Assembly (NCBI GenBank): GCA_902597195.1
Contig: CACJWV010000004.1
Coordinates: forward strand, 1-44,506
Reading direction: 5' to 3'
Source of the DNA: an uncultured Bacteroidota bacterium
GTDB taxonomy: Bacteria > Bacteroidota > Bacteroidia > Flavobacteriales > BACL11
DNA: 44,506 nt
Under the pieces are notes generated by a model that worked only from the letters and a program-made list of their open reading frames with translations, had not been told where the DNA came from and made no database searches. The translations under genes and the position numbers were made by a program. This document shows, piece by piece, positions 1 through 7,130 of the stretch (position 1 is its first letter; each line of letters starts with the position of its first letter).

Positions 1-151
1 CGTTTTCAGAAATAAGCCCCAGGAATTTGTTTTTTTCAACCACAGGTAGATTATATACGTGTAAATCTTGCATAATTTTTAATGCAATATCAGCGCTATC
101 TTTTAGCTTTAAAGGTAAAATTGAAGATGAAATTATTTCTTTGGCTTGCAT
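1..151 (-). CDS. CBS-domain protein, N-terminal part (cut by window edge)
   Basis: Reading the minus strand from an ATG at 151 gives an open frame of 50 residues that runs off the left edge. It begins MQAKEIISSSILPLKLKDSA and continues into a stretch with the sequence LHVYNLPVVEKNKFLGLISE, which is the beta-alpha-beta pattern of a CBS domain: a helix, then a hydrophobic 'LPVV' strand, a basic turn and a 'GLIS' strand. CBS pairs usually bind adenosyl ligands and regulate an attached or partner protein. Family knowledge: in many Bacteroidota a stand-alone CBS protein lies divergently next to pdxJ, which matches this position. The rest of the protein, and so its full domain make-up, lies outside the window. 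Confidence 0.75.
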   Translation of the reverse strand, partial: MQAKEIISSSILPLKLKDSADIALKIMQDLHVYNLPVVEKNKFLGLISEN

Positions 152-170
152 TTGAATATAAACAATTAAT

Positions 171-178
171 TAATTTTG
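171..178 (+). promoter_or_regulatory. possible Bacteroidota -7 box (TAATTTTG) for pdxJ
   Basis: The octamer matches the Bacteroidota sigma-factor -7 consensus TAnnTTTG. A TTTG at 151-154 lies 16 bases upstream, slightly short for the usual -33 spacing. The box ends only four bases before the GTG start at 183, so if it is used the transcript would have almost no leader. In such AT-rich DNA a chance match is quite possible. Confidence 0.3.
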
Positions 179-182
179 AAAT

Positions 183-893
183 GTGAAAAATTTAAGTGTA
201 AACATAAACAAAATTGCTACAATCAGAAATGCAAGAGGTGGTCAAGTTCCCTCTGTTGTTCAAGCAGCTATTAATGCTGAAAAGTTTGGAGCAGACGGAA
301 TAACAGTTCATCCAAGGCCTGATGAAAGACATATTACTAGAGAAGATGTATACAATCTAAAAAAAGTTATTAAAAAGGAGTTTAATATTGAGGGTAATCC
401 TACAAAACAATTCATCGATTTAGTTTTGGATACAAAGCCAACTCAAGTAACTTTGGTTCCGGACGCCCCCGACGTTTTAACATCAAACAAAGGATGGGAC
501 ATTAAATCAAATTATAATTTTTTAAAAGAAATTGTTTCTGAGTTCAAAAGATCAAAAATTAGGACATCAATTTTTGTTGACCCAAAAGAAAAAATGGTTG
601 AGCTAGCAAAAAAACTTGAAGCTGATCGAGTTGAACTTTACACCGAGACATATGCGAAAAAATTTCCAATAAACAGACAAAATGCAATAAAAGACTTTCA
701 TAAGTGTTCGCTACTGGCAAAAAACATAAATATCGGTTTAAATGCTGGTCATGACCTAAATTTAGATAATTTGAAATATTTCAGCAGTAAAATAGATAAT
801 TTACTAGAGGTCTCAATTGGACATGCTCTCATTTCTGATTCAATCTATTTTGGGCTACAGAACACAATATCAATGTACAAACGTTTACTATGA
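183..893 (+). CDS. pdxJ: pyridoxine 5'-phosphate synthase PdxJ
   Basis: PdxJ condenses 1-deoxy-D-xylulose 5-phosphate with 3-amino-2-oxopropyl phosphate to make pyridoxine 5'-phosphate, the last ring-forming step of the DXP-dependent vitamin B6 pathway in the cytoplasm. The 236-residue product is normal in length for this TIM barrel. It shows the family start LSVNINKIATIRNARGG, the active-site stretch GITVHPRPDERHI near residues 39-51, and a late GLNAGHDLN followed by EVSIGHALI that forms the phosphate-binding end. The start is a GTG at 183; the ATG at 181 is out of frame. The stop overlaps the ATG of the next gene in an ATGA junction, so the two are probably translated together. Confidence 0.95.
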   Translation: MKNLSVNINKIATIRNARGGQVPSVVQAAINAEKFGADGITVHPRPDERHITREDVYNLKKVIKKEFNIEGNPTKQFIDLVLDTKPTQVTLVPDAPDVLTSNKGWDIKSNYNFLKEIVSEFKRSKIRTSIFVDPKEKMVELAKKLEADRVELYTETYAKKFPINRQNAIKDFHKCSLLAKNINIGLNAGHDLNLDNLKYFSSKIDNLLEVSIGHALISDSIYFGLQNTISMYKRLL

Positions 894-1648
894 AGCTTTT
901 TTCTAGGATTTACGGAAGTGGTAAGGATATAATAATTATACATGGTCTTTTTGGAATGTCAGATAACTGGGCAACATTTGCAAAAAGATTATCTCAGAAA
1001 TTTAAAGTTCATTGTGTTGACATTAGAAATCATGGTAATTCTCCTCATTCTAATTTTTTTGATTATGATTTTATTTCAAATGATATCATAAATTATATTA
1101 ATCAAAATAATATATTCAAACCTCACTTGCTTGGCCATTCGTTAGGAGGGAAGGCTGTAATGAAGTTGGTTTTAGAAAAGAATAACATATTCGATAAAAG
1201 TATTGTTATTGATATTGCACCTAAAGAGTATGATATTTCTTTTCATCATTTTTTGCTTGAAAAAATTTCAAACTTGCGTCTAGAAAATTACACTTCAAGA
1301 AATCAAATAGAATTAGATTTGTTAAAAAGTCTAAAAAATAAAGCGATCACCCAATTTATTCTAAAAAATTTAAAAAGAGATAATGAAAGATTTTTATGGA
1401 AATTTAACTTATCAGTTTTGAAGTATAATCTTAAAAAAATTAGTCATGCAAATTTCTGTAAAGGTGTTAGTGATTTAGATATGATGTTTGTAAAAGGTGA
1501 AAATTCAGATTATATAAACTCTAAAGATCTGAATAGAATAAGAAATCATTTTTCAAATTCAAAATTTTGTGAAATAAGTAACGCTGGGCATTGGGTTCAT
1601 GCAGAAAACCCCAATGATCTTTATGATGAAATTATTAATTTTTTATAA
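890..1648 (+). CDS. alpha/beta-hydrolase, YbfF-like esterase
   Basis: This 252-residue alpha/beta-hydrolase carries the oxyanion-hole motif HGLFGMSDNW (residues 18-27), the strand-loop DIRNHGNSPH (44-53), the nucleophile elbow GHSLGG with Ser84, and a C-terminal GHWVHAENP that supplies the catalytic histidine. This pattern is that of the YbfF group of small acyl-ester or thioester hydrolases; the natural substrate cannot be read from the sequence. There is no signal peptide, so it should be cytoplasmic. It overlaps pdxJ by four bases, and this gene pair is common in Bacteroidota. Its last six bases overlap the tail of the convergent metallo-hydrolase gene. Confidence 0.88.
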   Translation: MKLFSRIYGSGKDIIIIHGLFGMSDNWATFAKRLSQKFKVHCVDIRNHGNSPHSNFFDYDFISNDIINYINQNNIFKPHLLGHSLGGKAVMKLVLEKNNIFDKSIVIDIAPKEYDISFHHFLLEKISNLRLENYTSRNQIELDLLKSLKNKAITQFILKNLKRDNERFLWKFNLSVLKYNLKKISHANFCKGVSDLDMMFVKGENSDYINSKDLNRIRNHFSNSKFCEISNAGHWVHAENPNDLYDEIINFL

Positions 1649-2494
1649 AAAAAAGTTATCACCCTCTTTAGCGATTCTAAACCCTTTTGATAAAACTTCT
1701 TCATGCTCTTTTGAGTTCTCGTCAATCAGTGGATTTGTATGATTAAAATGTGTGAAAATAATTTTATTCCTTTCTTTAGCTTTTAGATTTGAAAATAATT
1801 TTAAACTATCCTTAACTAAAGGATGAGGAATTAAGCTAATATCTCTTTCTATTTCTCTTTCGGAAAAAAAAGTTCCATCAACTAATGCAAAATCAATGTT
1901 TTTGATTAACTCAGTAATGGAAATATCCCATTTTTCCCAATTATCAATATCAGGAATATAAATTAGTTCTTTTTTAGATGTTGCGATTTTAAAACCAACA
2001 GTTTCAGAGTAATCCTCTCTATGAGGTACAAGAAATGGTTTTATTTTTAGATTAGCGCTAATGTTTATTGTATTGTTTTTAGAGAGTTTTATTAATTTGA
2101 TATTCCTTTGTTTTAGCAAATTATTCCAGGGTCCATTATTCTCTAAAAATTTTTTCATTTTAGACATTGCATAAACTTTCAAGTCTCTAGACCCAGCAGC
2201 TTCATTGCCATAATACATTAAGCCTGTATAGTGTCCAATATGGGCATGGGTTAGAAAAATACCTTCAATGTCTTTGATGTTTGTTTTTTCCTTTAGAAGT
2301 TTTGTTTGAAATTTAATTTCTGGTGATGCATCTATTATCCATTGTTTTTTTTCAGATTCGTCAACTACGGCTATACTAGAAACAAATTTTTTTTTAGGTT
2401 TTAACCACTGATTTTGACAACATGCTTTATTACAATCAATCTGAGGAAATCCACCATCTTGAATTGTTCCAAGAACTTTAACATAATTTCTCAT
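1643..2494 (-). CDS. PqqB-like metallo-beta-lactamase-fold hydrolase
   Basis: The 283-residue product opens with VLGTIQDGGFPQIDC followed by a Cys cluster (Cys21, Cys25, Cys26), the same layout as PqqB and related MBL-fold phosphodiesterases. The metal motif is THAHIGHYTGL (His83, His85, His88): the aspartate usual in HxHxDH is a glycine here. Later metal-site candidates are PHRED, DGTFF with its Asp, and FTHFNHTNP near the C terminus. No other PQQ gene (pqqA, C, D, E) is in view, so it is probably not a PQQ enzyme in this organism; a hydrolase of a small phosphodiester or a similar substrate is the safer guess. It is the last gene of a four-gene minus-strand operon, four bases downstream of the GNAT gene. 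Confidence 0.8.
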   Translation of the reverse strand: MRNYVKVLGTIQDGGFPQIDCNKACCQNQWLKPKKKFVSSIAVVDESEKKQWIIDASPEIKFQTKLLKEKTNIKDIEGIFLTHAHIGHYTGLMYYGNEAAGSRDLKVYAMSKMKKFLENNGPWNNLLKQRNIKLIKLSKNNTINISANLKIKPFLVPHREDYSETVGFKIATSKKELIYIPDIDNWEKWDISITELIKNIDFALVDGTFFSEREIERDISLIPHPLVKDSLKLFSNLKAKERNKIIFTHFNHTNPLIDENSKEHEEVLSKGFRIAKEGDNFFL

Positions 2495-2498
2495 TCTT

Positions 2499-2993
2499 TT
2501 ATTTGATCATTTTCTCATAACAATAATAAAATTTTTTATGTTCCTTGAGCAATATCTTACCTTTAAATTTGTATTCTAAACCAAGGTAAAAACTATTTGC
2601 TATTGTGTTATCAAAATAGGTGTCAAGGCGTAAAGATTTTTTATTATTCTTTTTAGCTAGCTCCTCAGCAAAGAACATTAATTTTTTACCGATTCCAATT
2701 CCCCACTTGTTATACTTAACAACAAGTCTGTGAATTGTATAAAAACAATTATTTTTCCATTTAATATTTTTATATGCTGTATCAATATTTTCATCAATTG
2801 TTACACCACCAATTATTTCATCTTGATCAAAAAAAACATAATAATTTTGAGCCAAAATATCCTTTTTTAATACTTCTTTATTTGGATATTCATGATCCCA
2901 TTGGCTAATTTTTTTTGAAATCATTTTTTTTATACTACCTCTGTAAAGCTTAATTAACTCATCTAGATCTTCTAAATTGGCTTTTCTAATCAT
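2499..2993 (-). CDS. GNAT-family N-acetyltransferase
   Basis: The product has the GNAT layout: an N-terminal MIRKANLEDLDELIKLYRG strand and helix, a central strand YTIHRLVVKYNKWGIGIGKKL containing the G-I-G-I-G pyrophosphate loop for acetyl-CoA, and a C-terminal NSFYLGLEYKFKGK. It should acetylate an amine on an unknown acceptor. I choose the ATG at 2993 (164 residues), because it forms a TAATG stop-start junction with the upstream LuxE-like gene and starts at the canonical 'MIRKA'. A GTG at 3011 would add six residues and overlap the neighbour by 19 bases. Its position among a glycosyltransferase, an acyl-activating enzyme and a metallo-hydrolase suggests tailoring of a small metabolite or cell-surface sugar, but this is inference. 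Confidence 0.82.
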   Translation of the reverse strand: MIRKANLEDLDELIKLYRGSIKKMISKKISQWDHEYPNKEVLKKDILAQNYYVFFDQDEIIGGVTIDENIDTAYKNIKWKNNCFYTIHRLVVKYNKWGIGIGKKLMFFAEELAKKNNKKSLRLDTYFDNTIANSFYLGLEYKFKGKILLKEHKKFYYCYEKMIK

Positions 2994-3940
2994 TATATTA
3001 GGTTGTTGCACCCTCTTAATTCAGAAATGCTAAGTCTACCAATGATATCAATACCCTCTTTTTTTTGTATTGCAAAATCTTCAGTAGCAATAAAAGGACA
3101 GCTATGCTTATTTGCTAAATCAATAACATTAACAAAACCTCTATTGCATCCAATTTTGTAGGGATTATTGATATCTCTAATTAAAAATTTCAACCATTTA
3201 GGTGTCATATAGTAACTGTCTTTTCTGTAAGCTTGCGACAGCATTTCTGTCATCCCATATTCTGAATAGACATTTTTTGTTTTAAAATTTTTTTTTAGTA
3301 GCTCTATAATTTCGATCTTTGATTTACTTAGCTTTGAGTTCTTTGCTCCTCCTGTTTCAATAACAATAGTATCTTCAATTTTGATATCGCAAATTTTAGA
3401 AAATTCATACAAAGCAAAAGACACGCCAAATAAGATTGTTGGAATTTTGTTTTTGTTATTATCTAATATCTGAATCTTTAGTTTATCATAATTTTTTAGG
3501 TAATAATCACTTGATGAATACTTACTATTCTTTATAAAATGATTCATCATGTAAATGAGTGATGAGTTTTTATTATCCAAATAATTGGGAAGTAAAGCCA
3601 AAAAACAATAATCTTTGCTTTTCCCAAAAAAACTTTCAAAACAATTAACAAAGCTTTTTATATAGTTTTTTTTCTCAGCTACATAATGTGTACTTCTTTT
3701 ACCACCAGTACCACTGCTCAGAAATTTTAGTTCATAGCTAGTCTTAGTGAGAATTTTTTTAGACTTAAAAAATTGAATTGGTAAAAATGGTATTTCAGTA
3801 ATTTTCTCAGGAACTTTCGTCTTGTTTATAAGTTTGCAAAAATCAAAATACAGCTTATTGTTTTGTAATTGATAGTGATAAAGCTCAAGGCACTGATCAA
3901 CAAAATCTTTATTGTTATTAATTTGATTGAAGCTATGCAT
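2993..3940 (-). CDS. LuxE-like acyl-protein synthetase / acyl-activating enzyme
   Basis: This 315-residue protein resembles the LuxE family (acyl-protein synthetase, ANL-type adenylation fold). The phosphate-binding loop SSGTGGKRSTHY spans residues 75-86, an ETGGAK stretch lies near 195-200, and the adenylate motif EYGMTE is at 227-232. In luminous bacteria LuxE activates a fatty acid as acyl-AMP and passes it on to LuxC; no luxC, luxD or luxAB is here, so the acyl substrate and acceptor are unknown. The length is a little short of LuxE (about 360-370 residues). The start overlaps the end of the glycosyltransferase gene by eight bases, which points to coupled translation. Similar stand-alone copies occur in other Bacteroidota. 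Confidence 0.78.
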   Translation of the reverse strand: MHSFNQINNNKDFVDQCLELYHYQLQNNKLYFDFCKLINKTKVPEKITEIPFLPIQFFKSKKILTKTSYELKFLSSGTGGKRSTHYVAEKKNYIKSFVNCFESFFGKSKDYCFLALLPNYLDNKNSSLIYMMNHFIKNSKYSSSDYYLKNYDKLKIQILDNNKNKIPTILFGVSFALYEFSKICDIKIEDTIVIETGGAKNSKLSKSKIEIIELLKKNFKTKNVYSEYGMTEMLSQAYRKDSYYMTPKWLKFLIRDINNPYKIGCNRGFVNVIDLANKHSCPFIATEDFAIQKKEGIDIIGRLSISELRGCNNLI

Positions 3941-4985
3941 AAGCTATAATTTTGAAAATATCTTTCCAGTTTACAACATCTTGTTGATAGTTTGCAAAAC
4001 CATGAATTTCATCTAATTTACCAATAATTTTCTCTAAATCAATTTTTTCTAGTTTAGAAGTTAAACAAAAACTGTGCCGACCAAGGTAGCTGCTTAAGTA
4101 TTCTTGTTCATACTGACCATTTGTTGCAATTAAACACGATTTTTTTTTCAGTTTTGCTAAATCCATAACTGTTGTATAGCCAGATCTCGAAATGACATAT
4201 CTAGATTCTAGAATCAGTTTGTTAAGGGCTTCAGTTTGTAAGTGAGATATAGTGCTAGTATTTCCTTGTATATTAACTAAACTTTGAGATGGTTTGCATT
4301 GTAAAATTATAGACTTTATTTTTAATTTCTTAGAAGCCTCAATTAATTTTTTTTCAAAAACACTTCTTTGTGGCTCAGGCCCAGATACTAATACTAAAAG
4401 TTGTTTTTTTGTCATTGTTTGAAAATATCTAAACCTAGATAGATTAGATAGGTGCTGAGTTTTTATATATAATTTGGATGAATTTGATAGCGATCCAGAA
4501 AGTCGATTTTTTTTGTCATCTACAATCCAACACTCATTAAACCTATTAATTAACCTGATGTTTATATAGTTAATAAAAGACATAAAATATTTTGAGCGAA
4601 TTTCAACTTGATGTGTTACAAAAATTGAGGGTATTTTTTTTGATCTAACACCAAATCTGTTATCAGTAATTATTGCATCTATCTTGAATTGATTAATTAT
4701 TTTTTCAGTTATGTATCTTTCATAAATATAATTATATATCAGCTTGTAAATCTGTAAAAATATAGCAAAACTTGCACCTATATATTTGCTGTAAAGAATT
4801 GGCATTGCCTTCAGTCTCACAAAATCGTGATTAGGAAATTCTTTTTTTAAAAAGTGTAAAGGTTTATTATCGCATCCAATAATAACTTCATAGCCATATT
4901 CATTCAATTTTCTAATTATCTTAACACATCTACTTGCATGACCTAAGCCCCAGTCCATAGGAGTGATTAAAACTCTTTTTTTCAT
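3933..4985 (-). CDS. MurG-like (GT-B fold) glycosyltransferase
   Basis: The 350-residue protein begins KKRVLITPMDWGLGHASRC, a GT-B N-terminal glycine-rich loop of the kind seen in MurG and related UDP-sugar transferases. Its C-terminal half has the donor-side features LLVLVSGPEPQRS near residue 200 and SRYVISRSGYTTVMDLAKLKK, which corresponds to the 'SGxxT-E' donor pocket. There is no signal peptide or clear membrane segment, so it probably acts at the inner face of the membrane. It is the first gene of the minus-strand operon with the LuxE-like, GNAT and metallo-hydrolase genes. Only 31 bases separate its start from the divergent trmB. Donor and acceptor cannot be told. Confidence 0.78.
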   Translation of the reverse strand: MKKRVLITPMDWGLGHASRCVKIIRKLNEYGYEVIIGCDNKPLHFLKKEFPNHDFVRLKAMPILYSKYIGASFAIFLQIYKLIYNYIYERYITEKIINQFKIDAIITDNRFGVRSKKIPSIFVTHQVEIRSKYFMSFINYINIRLINRFNECWIVDDKKNRLSGSLSNSSKLYIKTQHLSNLSRFRYFQTMTKKQLLVLVSGPEPQRSVFEKKLIEASKKLKIKSIILQCKPSQSLVNIQGNTSTISHLQTEALNKLILESRYVISRSGYTTVMDLAKLKKKSCLIATNGQYEQEYLSSYLGRHSFCLTSKLEKIDLEKIIGKLDEIHGFANYQQDVVNWKDIFKIIAYA

Positions 4986-4998
4986 TGGATGAAATGAT

Positions 4999-5006
4999 TA
5001 TTTTTG
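4999..5006 (+). promoter_or_regulatory. possible -7 box (TATTTTTG) for trmB
   Basis: An exact TAnnTTTG match lies in the 31-base gap between the divergent glycosyltransferase and trmB, ending ten bases before the TTG start. No TTTG is present at the expected -33 distance, so support is weak. Confidence 0.25.
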
Positions 5007-5016
5007 AAAAAAAATT

Positions 5017-5679
5017 TTGGGTAAAAATAAATTAAAAAAATTTGATGATTTAAATAATTTTTCAAATGTGATTCAGCCAAAAATTGAAGAGCTCAAAAAA
5101 GATTATTTACATAAAGGATTTTGGAGAAGGAACATTTTTAAAAATGATAATGAAATATGCCTTGAGCTGGGCTGTGGTAAAGGTGAATATACTGTTGAGC
5201 TTGCAAAAAGAAATCCTCATATAAACTACATAGGCATAGATATAAAAGGAGCGAGAATTTGGTCTGGTGCCAGTGAATCTAAAGAATTAAAAAACATTTT
5301 CTTTTTAAGAACAAGAATTGAGTTTTTAAACAAATTTTTTGACCAGGGAGAAATAAATTTGATTTGGATTACTTTTCCAGATCCTCACATAAAAAAAAGA
5401 AGTGAGTCAAGAAGATTAACTCATAAGAATTTTCTTAATATTTACAAAACTATTTTGTCAAGAAAAGGGTTTGTTAATTTAAAAACTGATAGTGAGTTTT
5501 TGCATGGATATACGCTTGGGGTTTTGTCAAATTTAAATTGTAAAATTATACAATCAACTCATGACTTGTACAATTCTCAAATTTGCTCAAAAGATTGTGA
5601 AATCAAAACTTACTATGAGGAAAAATTTTTGAAATTAGGTAAGAAAATTACATTTATAAAATTTAATTTTGAATATTAG
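5017..5679 (+). CDS. trmB: tRNA (guanine-46-N7)-methyltransferase TrmB
   Basis: TrmB uses S-adenosylmethionine to methylate N7 of G46 in the variable loop of tRNAs. The 220-residue product has the Bacteroidota-style start MGKNKLKKF, the SAM-binding motif LELGCGKGEY (residues 49-58), the second acidic strand YIGIDIKGARIW and the family signature TFPDPHIKKRSESRRLT. The start codon is TTG at 5017: no in-frame ATG lies near and the resulting N terminus matches the family. The next gene's ATG follows the stop without a gap, so trmB, the Mrp gene and the NifU-domain gene are likely one transcript. Confidence 0.93.
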   Translation: MGKNKLKKFDDLNNFSNVIQPKIEELKKDYLHKGFWRRNIFKNDNEICLELGCGKGEYTVELAKRNPHINYIGIDIKGARIWSGASESKELKNIFFLRTRIEFLNKFFDQGEINLIWITFPDPHIKKRSESRRLTHKNFLNIYKTILSRKGFVNLKTDSEFLHGYTLGVLSNLNCKIIQSTHDLYNSQICSKDCEIKTYYEEKFLKLGKKITFIKFNFEY

Positions 5680-6786
5680 ATGTCTAAGTTAACAACAGAT
5701 AGTGTTTTTAAACTGTTAAATGATGGGTTCAATGACAACCCGTTCAATCTGTCAGTCGATAATATTACCAACCTTCAGCTGTTTGGAAATGATATAATAA
5801 TAGATGTTAAAATCCAAAACCCTACCCTTTCTTATAAAAAGAAGCTTGAAAAGTTTATCAATGAAATTATTTTAAGTCAATTTTCAACTTGTAGAATTAA
5901 GCTTAATTTCAACCTTGAAGCTTCAAAAAATAATGTTCAAATAAAAGGAGAGCGAATAAAAGGAGTTAAAAATATTATAGCGGTGAGTTCTGGCAAAGGA
6001 GGTGTAGGGAAATCAACAATTACATCAAATCTAGCTGTTGGATTATCTGAAATTGGATTTAAAGTTGGGGTTGTTGATGCAGATATTTATGGCCCATCAA
6101 TGCACTTAATGCTAGACTTAGAAGGAAAAATGCCTAAATCAATAAACGTTGATGGGATAAATAAGATTGAACCATTAGAAAATTATGGTGTAAAAGTTTT
6201 AAGTATTGGTTTTTTTGCTCAATCAAAGCAAGCTTTAGTTTGGAGAGGCCCTATGGCTACAAAGGCATTGAATCAGCTAATTTGGGATGCTCATTGGGGA
6301 GATTTAGACTATCTTCTCGTTGATTTGCCACCCGGAACTGGAGATATACATCTATCTTTAGTGCAATCAATACCCGTCACAGGAGCAATTGTTATTTCAA
6401 CACCTCAGCCTATTTCAGTCGCAGATGCAAGAAAAGGTATAAATATGTTTCAGATGGACAGTATTAACGTTCCAGTAGTTGGATTAATTGAAAACATGTC
6501 ATATTTTGAAGATGACAGTAAAATCAAGTATCATATCTTTGGAAAAGATGGTGGAAAAATTCTAGCTGACAATATGAATGTTAATTTTCTTGGCGAAATC
6601 CCAATTATTCAATCAATTAGAGTAGCTTCTGATATTGGAAGACCTGCTGTCTTGCAAGGTGATACTGATATTGCGAAAAGATTTTTAAATTTGTGTAGAA
6701 AGTTAGTTGATTTTATTGAAGAAAGAAATAAAAAAATTAAAGAAACAGAATCAGTTAAGATAACACATAACAAAGGCTGCTCTTAA
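5680..6786 (+). CDS. apbC: Mrp/NBP35-type ATP-binding Fe-S cluster carrier
   Basis: This 368-residue P-loop protein belongs to the Mrp/ApbC group that carries and delivers [4Fe-4S] clusters to apoproteins in the cytoplasm. An N-terminal MIP18/DUF59-like domain covers roughly residues 5-85. The deviant Walker A motif SSGKGGVGKST is at 103-113 with the signature lysine 106, followed by DADIYGPSMH and the Walker B region LLVDLPPGTGD. The CPxCG pair of many Mrp proteins is absent from the ENMSYF segment, where only acidic residues follow; this loss is, as I recall, usual in the Bacteroidota branch. The C terminus ends GCS. The neighbouring NifU-domain gene suggests a small Fe-S maturation unit. 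Confidence 0.92.
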   Translation: MSKLTTDSVFKLLNDGFNDNPFNLSVDNITNLQLFGNDIIIDVKIQNPTLSYKKKLEKFINEIILSQFSTCRIKLNFNLEASKNNVQIKGERIKGVKNIIAVSSGKGGVGKSTITSNLAVGLSEIGFKVGVVDADIYGPSMHLMLDLEGKMPKSINVDGINKIEPLENYGVKVLSIGFFAQSKQALVWRGPMATKALNQLIWDAHWGDLDYLLVDLPPGTGDIHLSLVQSIPVTGAIVISTPQPISVADARKGINMFQMDSINVPVVGLIENMSYFEDDSKIKYHIFGKDGGKILADNMNVNFLGEIPIIQSIRVASDIGRPAVLQGDTDIAKRFLNLCRKLVDFIEERNKKIKETESVKITHNKGCS

Positions 6787-7035
6787 ATGAAAACATCAAA
6801 AAAAAGTAAGTTATACTACAAAGTTGATCAAGCATTGGATAACATCAGACCTTACTTGAATGTTGACGGAGGTGACATTGATTTAATCGAAGTGACTAAA
6901 GATAAAATTGTAAAGGTTAAGTTTACTGGCTCTTGTGCAACTTGTGATGTAAGTATGATGACCTTTAGAAATGGTATTGAAACAACAATAAAGAAAAACG
7001 TACCTGAAATCAAAGAAGTTATCGAAATTATTTAG
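6787..7035 (+). CDS. NifU C-terminal-domain (Nfu-type) Fe-S scaffold
   Basis: An 82-residue single-domain protein with the Nfu signature: ALDNIRPYLNVDGGDIDLIEV followed by FTGSCATCDVSMMTF, giving the cluster-binding CxxC at Cys50 and Cys53, and a GIETTIKK helix. Nfu proteins hold a [4Fe-4S] cluster as a dimer and transfer it to targets. Its ATG follows the Mrp stop codon directly, so scaffold and carrier are made together. The Fe-S-rich ActB lies just downstream as one possible client, but that link is only inferred from proximity. Confidence 0.9.
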   Translation: MKTSKKSKLYYKVDQALDNIRPYLNVDGGDIDLIEVTKDKIVKVKFTGSCATCDVSMMTFRNGIETTIKKNVPEIKEVIEII

Positions 7036-7104
7036 ACTAATTCTAAATAAATAATTCATCAATTTTTTTAGAGATTTTTGCTTTACCAAACAAAAGAAGT
7101 ATGG

Positions 7105-7112
7105 TATATTTG
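7105..7112 (+). promoter_or_regulatory. -7 box (TATATTTG) upstream of the act-cox operon
   Basis: An exact TAnnTTTG match sits 18 bases before the actA ATG in the 95-base gap after the NifU-domain gene. A TTTA at 7082-7085 is 19 bases upstream and a TTTTTG ends at 7080, either of which could serve as a weak -33 element. This is the only sizeable gap before the eight-gene respiratory operon, which makes a real promoter here likely. Confidence 0.5.
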
Positions 7113-7130
7113 TTTTAGAATAAAAAACTG

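Noticed and set aside
1643-2494. PQQ biosynthesis locus
   Set aside because: Only a PqqB-like protein is present; no pqqA, pqqC, pqqD or pqqE nearby, and the metal motif is altered.
2993-3940. Bioluminescence (lux) genes
   Set aside because: A LuxE-like adenylating enzyme alone, with no luxA, B, C or D, does not support light production.
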